Shown one piece after another: positions 31,929-45,552 of a stretch of 64,000 bases of DNA. Position 1 is the first letter of the stretch; the number at the start of each line of letters is the position of its first letter. The notes under the pieces were generated by a model that was not told where the DNA came from, did no database searches, and saw nothing but the letters and a program-made list of their open reading frames with translations. Source of the stretch: Paulinella micropora (Eukaryota > Cercozoa > Imbricatea > Euglyphida); NCBI GenBank assembly GCA_009731375.1, contig BJOX01000237.1, forward strand, positions 162,562 to 226,561, read 5' to 3'. The position numbers and the translations under genes were made by a program.

Positions 31929-32274
31929 TACAACTAGACTTCACAGACCCCCGCCTGTTATGGATATGGATGGCGAACTAACTCCCGAATTAAAGTCTCG
32001 TGTTTTGGATATTGAACTAAAGACAGAAGAGAAAAAAATTGACAATGAAATTGAAAATGAATGGAACTGCTGTATGACGAATAGGAAAACCGATAGCAGA
32101 CTTATTAAATACTTATTTCAAATGGCTATCATTATCGCCATTATAACCCTTTGTATCGTGAGGCTATCTGAAAAGAACTTACCTTGTGAAGTAGCCAACA
32201 CATACGTCGGAATTTTAACACTATTGATTTGCATATGCATTCCTTCACTAAGTTCTGGAAGTGGTAAAAGGTAA
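31915..32274 (+). CDS. Small protein with two predicted membrane segments (viral, unknown)
   Basis: The 119-residue frame starts at ATG 31915, overlapping the end of the fibre frame. Residues 1-62 are polar and charged. Two hydrophobic segments follow: LFQMAIIIAIITLCIV (about 68-83) and YVGILTLLICICI (about 98-110). Small membrane proteins are common in virions with internal membranes, but I recognise no family. The frame is intact and AT-rich like its neighbours. Confidence 0.55.
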   Translation: MPNNNTTRLHRPPPVMDMDGELTPELKSRVLDIELKTEEKKIDNEIENEWNCCMTNRKTDSRLIKYLFQMAIIIAIITLCIVRLSEKNLPCEVANTYVGILTLLICICIPSLSSGSGKR

Positions 32275-32302
32275 ATTAAAATAATAAATTGATTGTATAT
32301 GA

Positions 32303-32322
32303 AAAAATCACTAGTGATTTTT
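32303..32322. terminator. Perfect 20-bp palindrome between two viral genes
   Basis: AAAAATCACTAGTGATTTTT is fully self-complementary. It lies 29 bases after the stop of the membrane-protein gene and before the Cys-rich gene. Hairpins after genes mark mRNA 3' ends in mimivirus-type viruses. Similar post-gene hairpins occur at 50496 and 58773, so a 3'-end signal is plausible. Confidence 0.45.
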
Positions 32323-32359
32323 GTTATATAACACGAATTTTAAATTCGTTCATATAATA

Positions 32360-32584
32360 ATGAAGTATTGTTTGCAGTGTAAAATCTTCGATCCTCCCAT
32401 AATTTTTATAGGCAAAAAATGGAAAATATGTAAGGAATGTGATTCCTGTTGCAAAAAAAAGAATGTTAATAATGAAATATGTGTTCATATGAATAAACAG
32501 AAATATTGTTTGCTGTGTATAACTTCAGAAAATAAACCAGAACAAAAAACTTATTCTGAACCTTGGATGGAGTTGTTAAATTAA
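32360..32584 (+). CDS. Small Cys-rich zinc-ribbon-like protein
   Basis: I start it at ATG 32360 because MKYCLQC then opens with the first Cys pair. The longer frame from 32321 adds AT-rich intergenic codons. The 74-residue product has CLQC, CKECDSCC and CLLC pairs, consistent with one or two zinc-binding units. The Cys spacing and a HMNKQK string recall the Cys-rich family at 58386-60682, but the similarity is only in pattern. Confidence 0.5.
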   Translation: MKYCLQCKIFDPPIIFIGKKWKICKECDSCCKKKNVNNEICVHMNKQKYCLLCITSENKPEQKTYSEPWMELLN

Positions 32585-32836
32585 ACAGAACCAAAGTCAT
32601 ATGTATGTGTCATATACTATCTATTATCACCAGCACACATCAAAGGCAGAGCCTCATCAAAACTACGACACATATTATTTCCGTTATTTTTTAAAAACAC
32701 TTAAAACCAGTTTCTACCCTGCTTTATACAATAAGCACACGACTCGTTCTTTTTTTCCGAGTATCGCGAGTAAAAGTCGCAGGCAGTCCGCGAAAATATT
32801 TTTGTTATTAAAAAGTTTATCATTAGTAATATAATC

Positions 32837-33199
32837 ATGGCTACTGACTATAAATATCAGCTGATTATTTTTCTGAGTAATGTTTTTGTTGGAAGCAAAA
32901 CATTTAATAAAAATATTCAAATGTCATTCACACCAACCAAAATAAATGTAAAATTTATTCACTACTTGAACGACAAATCAGAGACAAAAACCAGAATTCT
33001 TTATATAGACAGAATTGGAATTATCGGTACATTTGCAGATAGTGATATAGCAAACATTTCAAACCTCAGTTATAATTTGAGTGTAGTGGGGTGGTCAGAC
33101 GGACAATATACATTTAAAGTCCTTGAAACTGACAGCGGAAATATTGACACAGGAAATTTAGCGGGAAGAATTGTTGTGTGTTTAGAATTCTTAGGATAA
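32837..33199 (+). CDS. Intact 120-aa viral ORF, unknown, possibly structural
   Basis: The frame starts at ATG 32837 and is free of breaks. The product is rich in alternating hydrophobic and polar residues (VKFIHYLNDKSETKTRILYI and VVGWSDGQYTFKVLE), suggesting a beta-sandwich. It sits directly upstream of the packaging-ATPase start, a place where small virion proteins are often encoded, but no family was recognised. Confidence 0.5.
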   Translation: MATDYKYQLIIFLSNVFVGSKTFNKNIQMSFTPTKINVKFIHYLNDKSETKTRILYIDRIGIIGTFADSDIANISNLSYNLSVVGWSDGQYTFKVLETDSGNIDTGNLAGRIVVCLEFLG

Positions 33200-33211
33200 T
33201 AATATACAAAG

Positions 33212-33325
33212 ATGAAAATTAACAATATAAAGGTGAAACCAGTAAAACAAGATGGTGATGGAAACAAAAAAGCAAAAGGTTATAAATTATTTAACGAGCA
33301 GTATGCAAATATATTTCTGCTTGCC
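33212..33325 (+). pseudogene. N-terminus of a viral genome-packaging ATPase, truncated at Walker A
   Basis: About 38 codons from ATG 33212 end in YKLFNEQYANIFLLAR. In the FtsK/HerA-type packaging ATPases of Polinton-like viruses and their relatives, a sequence of this type (LY-x-N-I-F-hydrophobic-A-(K/R)) leads straight into the Walker A P-loop. Here the next codons instead match DIRS-type sequence (NNTRADRNSK), so the gene is cut at the start of the P-loop. Identification rests on this short motif plus the viral neighbours. Confidence 0.5.
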
Positions 33326-34631
33326 CGTAACAACACGAGGGCAGACAGAAACTCCAAGGCGCTGACCGCAGGCTTGACAAGCCTGATTGTCCATCCAGAT
33401 GTTATGGGAAACTTACAGTACGTTGGCGCCTAGAGGACCGCGATGTTTGGGCACCAAACTTTGGACAAATAGGGCAGTCAGTCCTTCTTGCCATGAAATC
33501 CCGCAAAAGGGTTGCGTTTGTCCTTCCGTATTGGCCAGCTAGACCTTGGTGGCCACAGATTCTAGAACATGCAAGAGATTCATTTAGTCTGCCACCCGCA
33601 TCATACACTCTAGCTCCAACGTGGCACAAACACCCATATCACATACACAGATGGCACATGCTTGCAGTGCTGTTTGATTTTACTCATTAAAATAATTTTA
33701 CGCCTGCAGTGACAGTAATACTAGATGACGACGAGATAGCGATCTGGGCAACCCAAGCGGGCCGGAAAGACACCATAATGGAAACATACAAAGCTTCCCT
33801 CAGGCAATCTCAAGTGGTGCGTGCAGCACGAGCGTATCTTCTTTCCTACCTCCGACAAAACGATTGCGCACTATTTGAAATAGTCCCTCCATGTCACCAA
33901 TGGTAATTGTAGTATCTACTACCGTTCTCTGTTTAACCAATTGCACTAGCAGACTCTCGGTCGGGTCGTTACTAGTGTGAAGTGCGTATTGGGATTTAAT
34001 TGCAGCCAGTGGCAAGTGATTGTTGACTGTGCATACCCACTCTCCGACATATACTGCAGAGATGCTACGTTAATATTACTGCAGTGGATCTCAATGGCAC
34101 GCGTCAGTAACATTGTAGCATTGAAGGTATCGGACATCATGTTCCACCATACCATCATCGGGAACAGCCCGTGTGAGTACATGGTACTCAGGTTCGAGAA
34201 ATTGAAAAACGCGGAAGGCGAGAAGCTGGTCTTTATCTGCCAAGGGAACCAATCATTCTGCGCTGTCATGTGGGTCAGAGCATACCTCAAATACATAAAG
34301 GTCACATTCAAGGATTCATTCACCGACAGCTCTCCTCGTTTCTTCAAGCTATCTGGCAACGCATTTGCATCTGAGTGCTGGCACCCCATAAAGTCTCTTG
34401 GAAAAGAAAGTTGCTGCAATTGGATTGGATCCAGCGATATACGCATCCCATTCAAATAGAATCTGGTCCGCGACTGAAGTGGCTCGTTTGGGAATGAGAA
34501 TCTACGCAATAAGAAGACAAGGGCTGTGGTCAGACAAAAGTTAGTGCGTGTACCAATACTTGCGTGACATAAGCTTGGAAAGCAAGCTAACAATCACACG
34601 CGTCTTACAGACCGGCGACGTAATCAACTAA
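33326..34631 (+). pseudogene. DIRS-type element, 3' part with tyrosine recombinase, broken
   Basis: The reading resumes with NNTRADRNSKAL, then in another phase RWRLEDRDVWAPNFGQ and VLPYWPARPWWPQILEHA, a signature found between RNase H and recombinase in DIRS elements. Frame 33709-33906 has an arm-domain-like segment. Frame 33977-34459 has DATLILLQWISMARVSNIVAL, with the first catalytic Arg of tyrosine recombinases. Near 34465 another phase gives SATEVARLGMRIYAIRRQGLW, then an in-frame TAG and VYQYLRD, containing candidate Tyr nucleophiles, ending at TAA 34629-34631. The enzyme would integrate the circular DNA copy. It has several frameshifts and is surely inactive. Confidence 0.7.
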
Positions 34632-35894
34632 ATCGACCTCTTACGCGAAAGCGGAAGGTTTTTCTTATGACTATCACGTGTCAGTTAATGATGACACACA
34701 GTATTGTCTGCATTGGAATAGCAAAAACATTTTTTTAGTAAATATTGATTTACATACAGCTTGCGGATTTAGATCGTGTTGGGACGATATGATGAAAAAC
34801 TGTAACTCTGCCTATAGATACTATTGTATAAGCACTACCACATGCTACTGTAACTGATAGAGTAGTATTGTGTGCCAAGTGTCAACCTTTGCAAAAGAAA
34901 GTCATATACAGTCCCCTACTTTGTAGCTAAATACGTTTTACAAACATAACAGAGACCGGCACATGGGTCGATCATAGAAATGTCCTTACATGCATATTAT
35001 AAGAGAATCAACACCAAAAACGTAGGTGCTGACAGCAATTCGAAAAAACATGCAATTGTTTGCAAGATAACGCTTAACATTACAACATAAAACGACAATT
35101 ACATACTATTAATTATCATTCTTACTACAACAACTTACGATGGTAAGGACACTATGATACATGTATTCGACTTCCAGCGACTTGACATCGGAGTTATTAT
35201 CAACCACACGACAACCACACACAAATCTGTGCATTTTGACATCAAGAAGGATACAAACCCAACTAGAAGAATGAAATTAGAGAGAAATTAAGCGGGAACT
35301 ATTGTTCCCGCTCCAAAATTTTGAACATTACAAAGACAACCACTTCACCCTCAGACTCAGCACAAAGTGCTTAGAGTAAATTTTCCTGTTTTTTTAATAA
35401 TTCCATCCACCCACCCATCTTTTACATGTCTTTTCGCTTGGGTGGTGGTGGTGAGAAAAGGGTGGAAAGCAAAATACACACACACATTACACCACACACA
35501 TATACATCATTATAACATAATCACGCCTCATGCATACTACCATCTTCAAGCATATTCACGCATATTCACGTACATCATCACACATATAACGACATGCACC
35601 ATCTAGGAGAGAGGGGAGAAGCTCATGTTGTGTGTGCTGTGAAATGAGGTTTTTGCAAGTTTGCGCAGCAAAAGGCAGATTGCGCCCGTATCAACTTTCG
35701 GTGCGGCCTGGTTAACAATAATCCTTTCTTTCAGAAGGAACGTGGAACAACTCTGTCAAGCTTTCACCTTAAAAAAGAATCCCGCTGCACGCTGCTGCGA
35801 ATACTTGCAGCCTCTGTTTTGCTGCGATATAGATTAGAGTGGTGGCCTTTAACAAGGTCTTGCTGCCTGCATCTCTGTTTCCGATGCAGATAGA
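34632..35894. other. Intergenic DNA and possible 5' untranslated region of the split host gene
   Basis: No gene is seen on either strand. The left two thirds are AT-rich. From about 35640 the composition becomes balanced and leads to the ATG of the exon-like segment at 35895, so the last 250 bases may be a promoter or 5' UTR. Confidence 0.35.
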
Positions 35895-35974
35895 ATGACG
35901 GAACTAAGGACCGTGGCCGAGGTATTGATCAATTGTGCGGATGCTACCTTCGAGGCTGGCGGAAACAAAGAAAG
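35895..35974 (+). CDS. Exon-like segment 1 of an unidentified host gene
   Basis: From ATG 35895 an 80-base frame of natural-looking composition ([19 protein letters not shown] and so on) ends exactly at a consensus donor, AAAG then GTAAGC, in phase 2. The next 6.6 kb are microsatellite plus a transposon. A segment at 42578-42657 begins after TAG in the matching phase and stays open. I do not recognise the protein. The evidence is splice-site consensus, phase match and codon quality, all from one short segment. Confidence 0.4.
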
Positions 35975-36058
35975 GTAAGCATTATTGTACGCATACATAT
36001 GTACATGCACATTTCAAATTCATTCAATCCATGCATGCATGTCGTCGCACAGATGCAA

Positions 36059-36252
36059 AACCAACCAACCAACCTACCTACCTACCTACCAACCTACCTA
36101 CCTACCGACCGACCTACCTACCTACCTACCTACCTACCTACCTACTTACCTACCTACCTACCTACCTACCTACCTACCTACCTACCTACCTACCTACCTA
36201 CCTACCTAGCCTGCCTACCTACCTACCTACCTACCCACCTACCTACCTACCT

Positions 36253-36299
<47 letters not shown>

Positions 36300-36375
36300 C
36301 AGACAGACAAGGCAGACAGACAGACAAGACAGACAGACAGACAAGATAGACAGACAGACAGACAGACAGACATGA
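36059..36375. repeat. (CTAC)n followed by (CAGA)n microsatellites
   Basis: About 195 bases of tetranucleotide CTAC/TACC with rare interruptions pass directly into about 120 bases of CAGA. They encode only Thr-Tyr-Leu-Pro or Arg-Gln-Thr-Asp repeats and are not genes. Confidence 0.95.
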
Positions 36376-37121
<746 letters not shown>

Positions 37122-37131
37122 NNNNNNNNNN
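37122..37131. other. Scaffold gap (10 N) within microsatellite
   Basis: The gap separates a GATA tract from a TG tract. It is almost certainly a repeat-induced assembly break. Confidence 0.95.
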
Positions 37132-39910
<2,779 letters not shown>

Positions 39911-40005
39911 GCATGCATCGCTCTCTCTCTCTCTCATTCTCTCTCTCTATCTCCCTCTCTCTCTCTTCTGCTTCTTCTTCTTCTTCTTCTTCTTCTTCTT
40001 CTTCT

Positions 40006-40039
<34 letters not shown>

Positions 40040-40576
40040 CTTTCTACGTACTATTTACAGGCATGCATTCACTCATTCATTCATTTATACATACATGCAT
40101 ACATACATACATACATGCATGCATACATACATGCATACATGCATTCATGCATTCATACATACATGCATGCATGCATACATACATACATCCATACATATGT
40201 ACATACATACACATATAAACAGACAAACAAACACACACACACACACATACACCTACACACGCTCACACTTACACACTTACACACATACATACATACATAT
40301 ACATACATATACACACACATACATATATATATATACATATATATATGTATATATACATGCATACATAGATACATACATACATACATGCCTGTATTCATTC
40401 CATCCGCGCATGCATACCTACCTACCTACCTACCTACCTACCTACCTACAGAGAAAGACAGACAAGAGAGACAGACCGACTGACTGACTGACAGACAGAC
40501 AGACAGACAGGCATGCATGCATGCATACATACATGCATACATGCATGCATACATACATACATACATGCATAGATAG

Positions 40577-40607
<31 letters not shown>

Positions 40608-40666
40608 CACACATGCATACATAAATACGTACAATCGTACATACAAACATACATACATATATACAT
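39911..40666. repeat. (CT)n, (TTC)n, poly-T and CATA microsatellites
   Basis: A pyrimidine tract of CT, then TTC, then about 30 T spans roughly 39919-40039, followed by more CATA, CA and CTAC repeats to the edge of the transposon at 40672. Confidence 0.95.
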
Positions 40667-40849
40667 ACATAAGAGGTGTCTCAAAAGTTCGTTCCACTTG
40701 TGATTTTTTTTCTCTCTGGGAAGGAGGCCGAGATAGCTGGTTTTATTTCACGTGCTCACACTGCAGGACACGTACAGTAGTGTGAGGTACCTATGTGTAT
40801 GGGGCTTTGAAACTCTTCGGAAAAAAAATTTATTAAAAAAAAAATATAT

Positions 40850-41010
40850 GAAAAAAAAAGGGATGTCCCCAATTTTTTTTTGGGACGTCCCCAAAATGAG
40901 GATGTCCCTAAAGCTCGAAGTCTCCCGAGCAGGGATGACCTGGGACGTCCCTTTTGAGGGTTTTCCCGGAGTGTCCCTACGGGCGTCCCACGGCACATCC
41001 CACTCTCAGA
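40850..41010. repeat. Cluster of GGGACGTCCC-like palindromes inside the transposon
   Basis: The strings GGGATGTCCCC, GGGACGTCCCC, GATGTCCC, GGGACGTCCC and GGGCGTCCC recur within 150 bases. This is unlike the rest of the element and could be a second small insertion or a subterminal binding-site array. Confidence 0.5.
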
Positions 41011-41256
41011 CCCCCAGCCCTTTCTAGCTCAGAAATCGAAGATCTCCAAACTCAAGAAGTGACCCTCCCAAAATGGCTGCATACCGAGCGCAATGGTAAC
41101 ATTCATCGTTCTCTGCCAAATTTTATGTGATTTTCATGATCTTTGGCTCAAATGAAAGCTTAAGAGTTGTAGATTACAACGATATGCATTAGGTGCCCGA
41201 TGGGGCCTCTGCCATAAGGCGGCCACGATCAACAGCTGGCTCCGGCAAAACGTACC

Positions 41257-41409
41257 CCACCAATCACTTCGGGCTCTAACGGCCAGTGGCCCGCGAAGTC
41301 CCCAGACCTCAACCCCATTGAAAATATATGGGGCATCATGGTCAGCGACCTCGATAAGAACCCCTCGCGAAACCTAGCACAACTTAAACGCCGAATCAAA
41401 CAAGCCTAG
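41257..41409 (+). pseudogene. C-terminal fragment of a Tc1/mariner transposase
   Basis: The frame contains SNGQWPAKSPDLNPIENIWG, the classic segment before the third catalytic acid of Tc1-type DDE transposases. It runs LKRRIKQA to a TAG at 41407-41409. The first two catalytic Asp regions and the DNA-binding domain are absent, so no enzyme can be made from this copy. Confidence 0.85.
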
Positions 41410-41630
41410 AGGAACTTGTCGAAGGACACTGTAAAAAAAAACTATTGAATCTGTGCCTAAACGACTCTGCAACGTTATCAAGTCGAAAGGCGAGAGTCTT
41501 CGTAATTATTGAGGACACACGACTGTACATGTCCTGTAGTGTGAGCACATGAAATAAAACCAGCTATGTTGGCCTCCTTCCCAGAGAGAAAAAAATCAAA
41601 AGTGGGAACGGACTTTTGAGACACCTCTTA

Positions 41631-41716
41631 CATACATGAATATACATACATACATACATACATACATACATACATACATACGTACATACATACATACATA
41701 CATACATAAATAGAAA

Positions 41717-41749
<33 letters not shown>

Positions 41750-41768
41750 GCATTCATACATGCATACA

Positions 41769-41799
<31 letters not shown>

Positions 41800-42059
41800 T
41801 TACATACATATATATATGTATATATATACATATATACATACATACATACATACATACATACATACATACATACATACATAGACACACACACACACATACA
41901 TACATACATGCATACATACATACATACATACTTACATACTTACTACTTACTTACTCACTTACCTACTTACTAACTTACATGCCTGTATGTACATGCATAT
42001 GCAGACAAACATACATTCACACACAACACACACATATACACACACACACAAACACACTT

Positions 42060-42094
<35 letters not shown>

Positions 42095-42125
42095 CAAGTT
42101 CTCCCTTTCTCTCGCTCTCTCTCTC

Positions 42126-42177
<52 letters not shown>

Positions 42178-42412
42178 AGACACACACATACACACACACA
42201 CATACACATACACACACACAGACACACACACACACACATACACACATACATACATACATACATACATACTGCTTTTTCGTGCATGCACGCATGCATACAT
42301 GCATACATGCATACATACATGCAGATATACATGTGTACGATCACGAACCATAACCTAACCTAACATAACATAACATAACATAACATTGCATAACATTGCA
42401 TAACATACTATT
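41631..42412. repeat. CATA, CA, CT and AACCT/AACAT microsatellites
   Basis: CATA repeats resume after the transposon. CA and CT tracts (about 42105-42175) and more CATA follow, ending in a pentanucleotide AACCT/AACAT block at 42350-42412. Confidence 0.95.
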
Positions 42413-42577
42413 ACAACAGAAAAAACCATTAGCATAACACAGCATGATAAACGCGTACATACATGTACATGAACAACATATTCTTAGATAAATACATACA
42501 GGTTGACAGACAGACGCACGTAAATGTTCCTTCGTTGCTAGTGTGTGTGTGTGTGTGTGTGTGTTTATCGCTGCTAG

Positions 42578-42657
42578 TTTTGTGAACGCGGCCGGGCTGG
42601 CCTGGGAGCTGGCGGAGCAGCTTCGCAACAGGCGGCCTCCCGAGAACCAGAACCCAC
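42578..42657 (+). CDS. Exon-like segment 2 of an unidentified host gene
   Basis: An acceptor-like GCTAG precedes an 80-base frame of good codon quality (VNAAGLAWELAEQLRNRRP and so on) that ends before GTACTT. Joined to the segment at 35895-35974, the phase is kept (2 bases plus 1). A TG repeat lies just upstream of the acceptor in place of a clean pyrimidine tract. No homologue is recognised. A possible third segment at about 42785-42888, between CTAAG and GTATGT, keeps an open phase but is weaker. Confidence 0.35.
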
Positions 42658-42731
42658 GTACTTAATCTGCGAGCTGCGTACGTGTGTGCATATTTAACAT
42701 ACTGTTTTATGCTTCCTTTTCAACCCCCCCT

Positions 42732-42741
42732 NNNNNNNNNN
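42732..42741. other. Scaffold gap (10 N)
   Basis: The gap lies between exon-like segment 2 and the possible third segment, so their true distance is unknown. Confidence 0.95.
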
Positions 42742-43148
42742 CGCACACTTCCAAACCCGCGTTCATCTGCTCAAATTTCCTAAGAAATCATGGCTTACGT
42801 TTTTGCTGTGCAACAGTGCCACGGGCGCCCGCGATCCCTTGAGTTTCCAAGAGCTAGCCACACACGCCCGTTGTCCATGTATGTATATTTATGTATGTAT
42901 TATGTATGTATGTATGTATGTATGTATGTATGCATGTATGTGTATGTTTTATATGTGTATGCATGCATGCAGCATGCATGTATGTTGTATGTATGTATAT
43001 TATTTATAAAGGTTCCTTATGAGAGCGACGATCATGACGGTTCGAAATAAAAAAGCTCTTAATAAGTTTTTTGAGACAAGTTCAGCATGATCGTGTCTGG
43101 AATATAACGCTTGAGAAATAACAAGGCTGATTGTATCGTTTGAAAGCA
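42742..43148. other. Low-complexity spacer with a possible third exon
   Basis: The part 42785-42888 is open in the phase expected from segment 2 and is bordered by AG and GT. The rest is GTAT microsatellite and AT-rich sequence. I give no product. Confidence 0.25.
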
Positions 43149-43785
43149 AGAAGAAGAAGAAGAAGAAGAAGAAGAAGAAGAAGAAGAAGAAGAAGAAGAA
43201 GAAGAAGAAGAAGAAGAAGAAGAAGAAGAAGCAGAAGAAGAAGAAGAAGAAGAAGAAGAAGAAGAAGAAGAAGAAGAAGAGAAGAAGAAGAAGAAGAAGA
43301 AGAAGAAGAAGAAGAAGAAGAAGAAGAAGAAGAAGAAGACGAAGAAGAAGACGAAGAAGAAGACGAAGAAGACGATGAAGATGAAGATGAAGAATATGAA
43401 GACGAAGAAGACGAAGAAGACGAAGAAGAAGCAGAAGAAGAAGCAGAAGAAGAAGCAGAAGAAGAAGCAGAAGAAGAAGCAGAAGAAGCAGAAGAAGAAG
43501 CAGAAGAAGCAGAAGAAGAAGCAGAAGAAGAAGCAGAAGAAGAAGAAGAAGAAGAAGAAGAAGAAGAAGAAGAAGAAGAAGAAGAAGAAGAAGGAGAAGG
43601 AGAAGGAGACGAAGAAGAAGAAGAAGAAGAAGAAGAAGAAGAAGAACAAGAAGAACAAGAAGAACAAGAAGAACAAGAAGCACAAGAAGCAGAACAAGCA
43701 GAAGCAGAAGCAGGAAGCAGGAGGCAGAAAGCAGAACAAGAATCAGAACAAGAAGCAGAACAAGAAGAAGCAGAAGAAGCAGAAG

Positions 43786-43817
<32 letters not shown>

Positions 43818-44640
43818 GAAGTAGTAGTAGTAGAAGAAGAAGAAGAAGCAGAAGCAGAAGAAGAAGAAGAAGAAGAAGAAGAAGAAGAAGAAGAAGCAGA
43901 AGCAGAAGAAGAAGCAGAAGAAGAAGCAGAAGAAGAAGCAGAAGCAGAAGAAGAAGCAGAAGAAGAGGCAGAAGAAGAAGAAGAAGAAGAAGAAGAAGAA
44001 GAAGAAGAAGGAGACAAAGACGAAGACGAAGACGAAGATGAAGAAGAAGAAGAAGAAGAAGAAGAAGAAGAAGAAGAAGAAGAAGCAGAAGAAGAAGAAG
44101 AAGAAGCAGAAGAAGAAGCAAAAGAAGAAGCAGAAGAAGCAGAAGCAGAAGAAGAAGAAGAAGAAGAAGAAGAAGAAGAAGAAGAAGAAGAAGAAGCAGC
44201 AGCAGCAGCAGAAGCAGAAGCGGAAGCGGAAGAAGCAAGAAGGAAGAAGGAAGAAGAAGCAGAAGAAGAAGCAGAAGAAGAAGAAGAAGAAGAAGAAGAA
44301 GAAGAAGAAGAAGAAGAAGAAGAAGAAGAAGAAGAAGAAAGAAGAAGAAGAAGAAGAAAAAGCAGCAGAAGAAGAAGCAGAAGAAGCAGAAGAAGAAGCA
44401 GAAGAAGCAGAAGAAGAAGCAGAAGAAGAAGCAGAAGAAGAAGAAGAAGAAGAAGAAGAAGAAGAAGAAGAAGAAGAAGAAGAAGAAGAACAAGCAGAAG
44501 AAGCAGAAGAAGCAGGAGCAGAAGCAGGAGCAGAAGAAGAAGAAGAAGAACAAGAAGAAGAACAAGAAGAAGAACAAGAAGAAGAACAAGAGGAAGAACA
44601 AGAACAAAAAGAACAAGAACAAGAAGAACAAGAACGCAAA
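43149..44640. repeat. GAA trinucleotide array of about 1.5 kb with GCA variants
   Basis: Almost every triplet is GAA, broken by GCA, CAA, GAC and GTA variants, some in higher-order GAAGAAGCA patterns. On the + strand one phase gives poly-Glu with Ala and Gln and runs without a stop into the copia frame beginning near 44641. On the minus strand all phases are open as Ser, Leu or Phe runs. Those minus-strand frames are meaningless as genes. Confidence 0.95.
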
Positions 44641-45552
44641 CAACCCAAGCCAAGTCACTTTGTATCTTTTGATGACGGATTAGTTGAAAACAGTGAAATC
44701 AAGAAGTATAAAGTAGACCCAATCCATCCACCAGGTGAACTGGAAGACGCCAAATCGTCTGAGGAAAGCATACTAGGAGAGGATAGTAGTGAAGTTTTAC
44801 CCTACCTCAGACTACGTGTGCCAAAAGAGATAGTCGACGAAGGGCTAACAGCAAAGGAGTTGAAAGAAGGCATGGATAAAGAGATAGAGGCTCTTAAGTC
44901 TTTTAACACCTATACCTGGGTAAGCCCCAAGGAAGCAAAAGAGAAGGAAGTGTCGAAGATAGTAAGATTCACATGGGTACATAAAGTCAAGCTTGATGCT
45001 AAAGGACGAAAGTTTGTCAAGTCACGATTAGCTTTGGGAGGAGATATGCTAGAACCAGGAGTTAGCTATAATCCAGATAAGCTATTTGTACCTTGTGAAG
45101 CTCATCGATCACTACTTTTCTTAGCTAAGATAGCTGCTTGGCATGGTCACAAGTTATATGGTATAGACTTCAAAAATGCTTACTTGAATGCTAGAATGAA
45201 CGATACTGTTTACGCATACGCCCCAGATGGTTTAGACAGGGAAGGTCATGATGGCATGATATGAAGGATAGATGGAGCTCTGTATGCTGCCCCACAAGCA
45301 GGCAGACGTTTGTATGAGATCTTGGCCCCGAAGTTAGAGGAGTTAGGACTTCGATTGCTAGACGCAGATCTATGTTTATTCGTTGAGAAAGGCAAGCCCA
45401 TAAGATATGCAATCATTGGCATATTTCATGTAGATGATCTAATCTTCTCGGCGCCTAACGAACGCACGTATGATAAGTTTGCAAGCCAATTAGAAAAGTT
45501 CTATCCCCTAAAACAATTAGGAGTAGCCAAGAGTTTAAGGGTACAGAAATAG
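44641..45552 (+). pseudogene. pol: Ty1/copia reverse transcriptase, with an in-frame stop
   Basis: The frame that leaves the GAA array encodes a linker, then ALKSFNTYTWVSP, RFTWVHKVKLDAKGRKFVKSR and LYGIDFKNAYLNA, the copia RT fingers and palm. A TGA at 45262-45264 stands where Trp is usual, before ALYAAPQAGRRLYE. The catalytic motif is present as FHVDDLIFS. The phase is lost near 45538. Integrase, gag and the 5' LTR are absent upstream, replaced by the GAA array and microsatellite. Confidence 0.85.

Larger units (their letters stand above)
40672..41628 (+). mobile_element. Tc1/mariner-type transposon remnant with 113-bp inverted termini
   Basis: The element starts AGAGGTGTCTCAAAAGT and ends with its reverse complement. 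The two termini (40672-40784 and 41516-41628) match over about 113 bases with scattered differences. The dinucleotide TA borders both ends (40670-40671 and 41629-41630), the target-site duplication of this superfamily. The 957-bp interior retains only the C-terminal part of a transposase plus other DNA, so the copy is not autonomous. It sits inside microsatellite within the presumed intron. Confidence 0.9.

Noticed and set aside
36059-36375. CRISPR-like array
   Set aside because: The units are 4 bases with no spacers of unique sequence. This is simple-sequence DNA.
42350-42412. AACCT/AACAT repeats as an internal telomere tract
   Set aside because: The unit is five bases, irregular, mostly AACAT, and does not match the plant-type CCCTAAA repeat.
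43000-44672. Very long open frames of Leu, Ser, Phe, Lys or Arg runs over the GAA array
   Set aside because: They are open only because a GAA/TTC repeat has no stop codons in most phases. No protein is implied on the minus strand.
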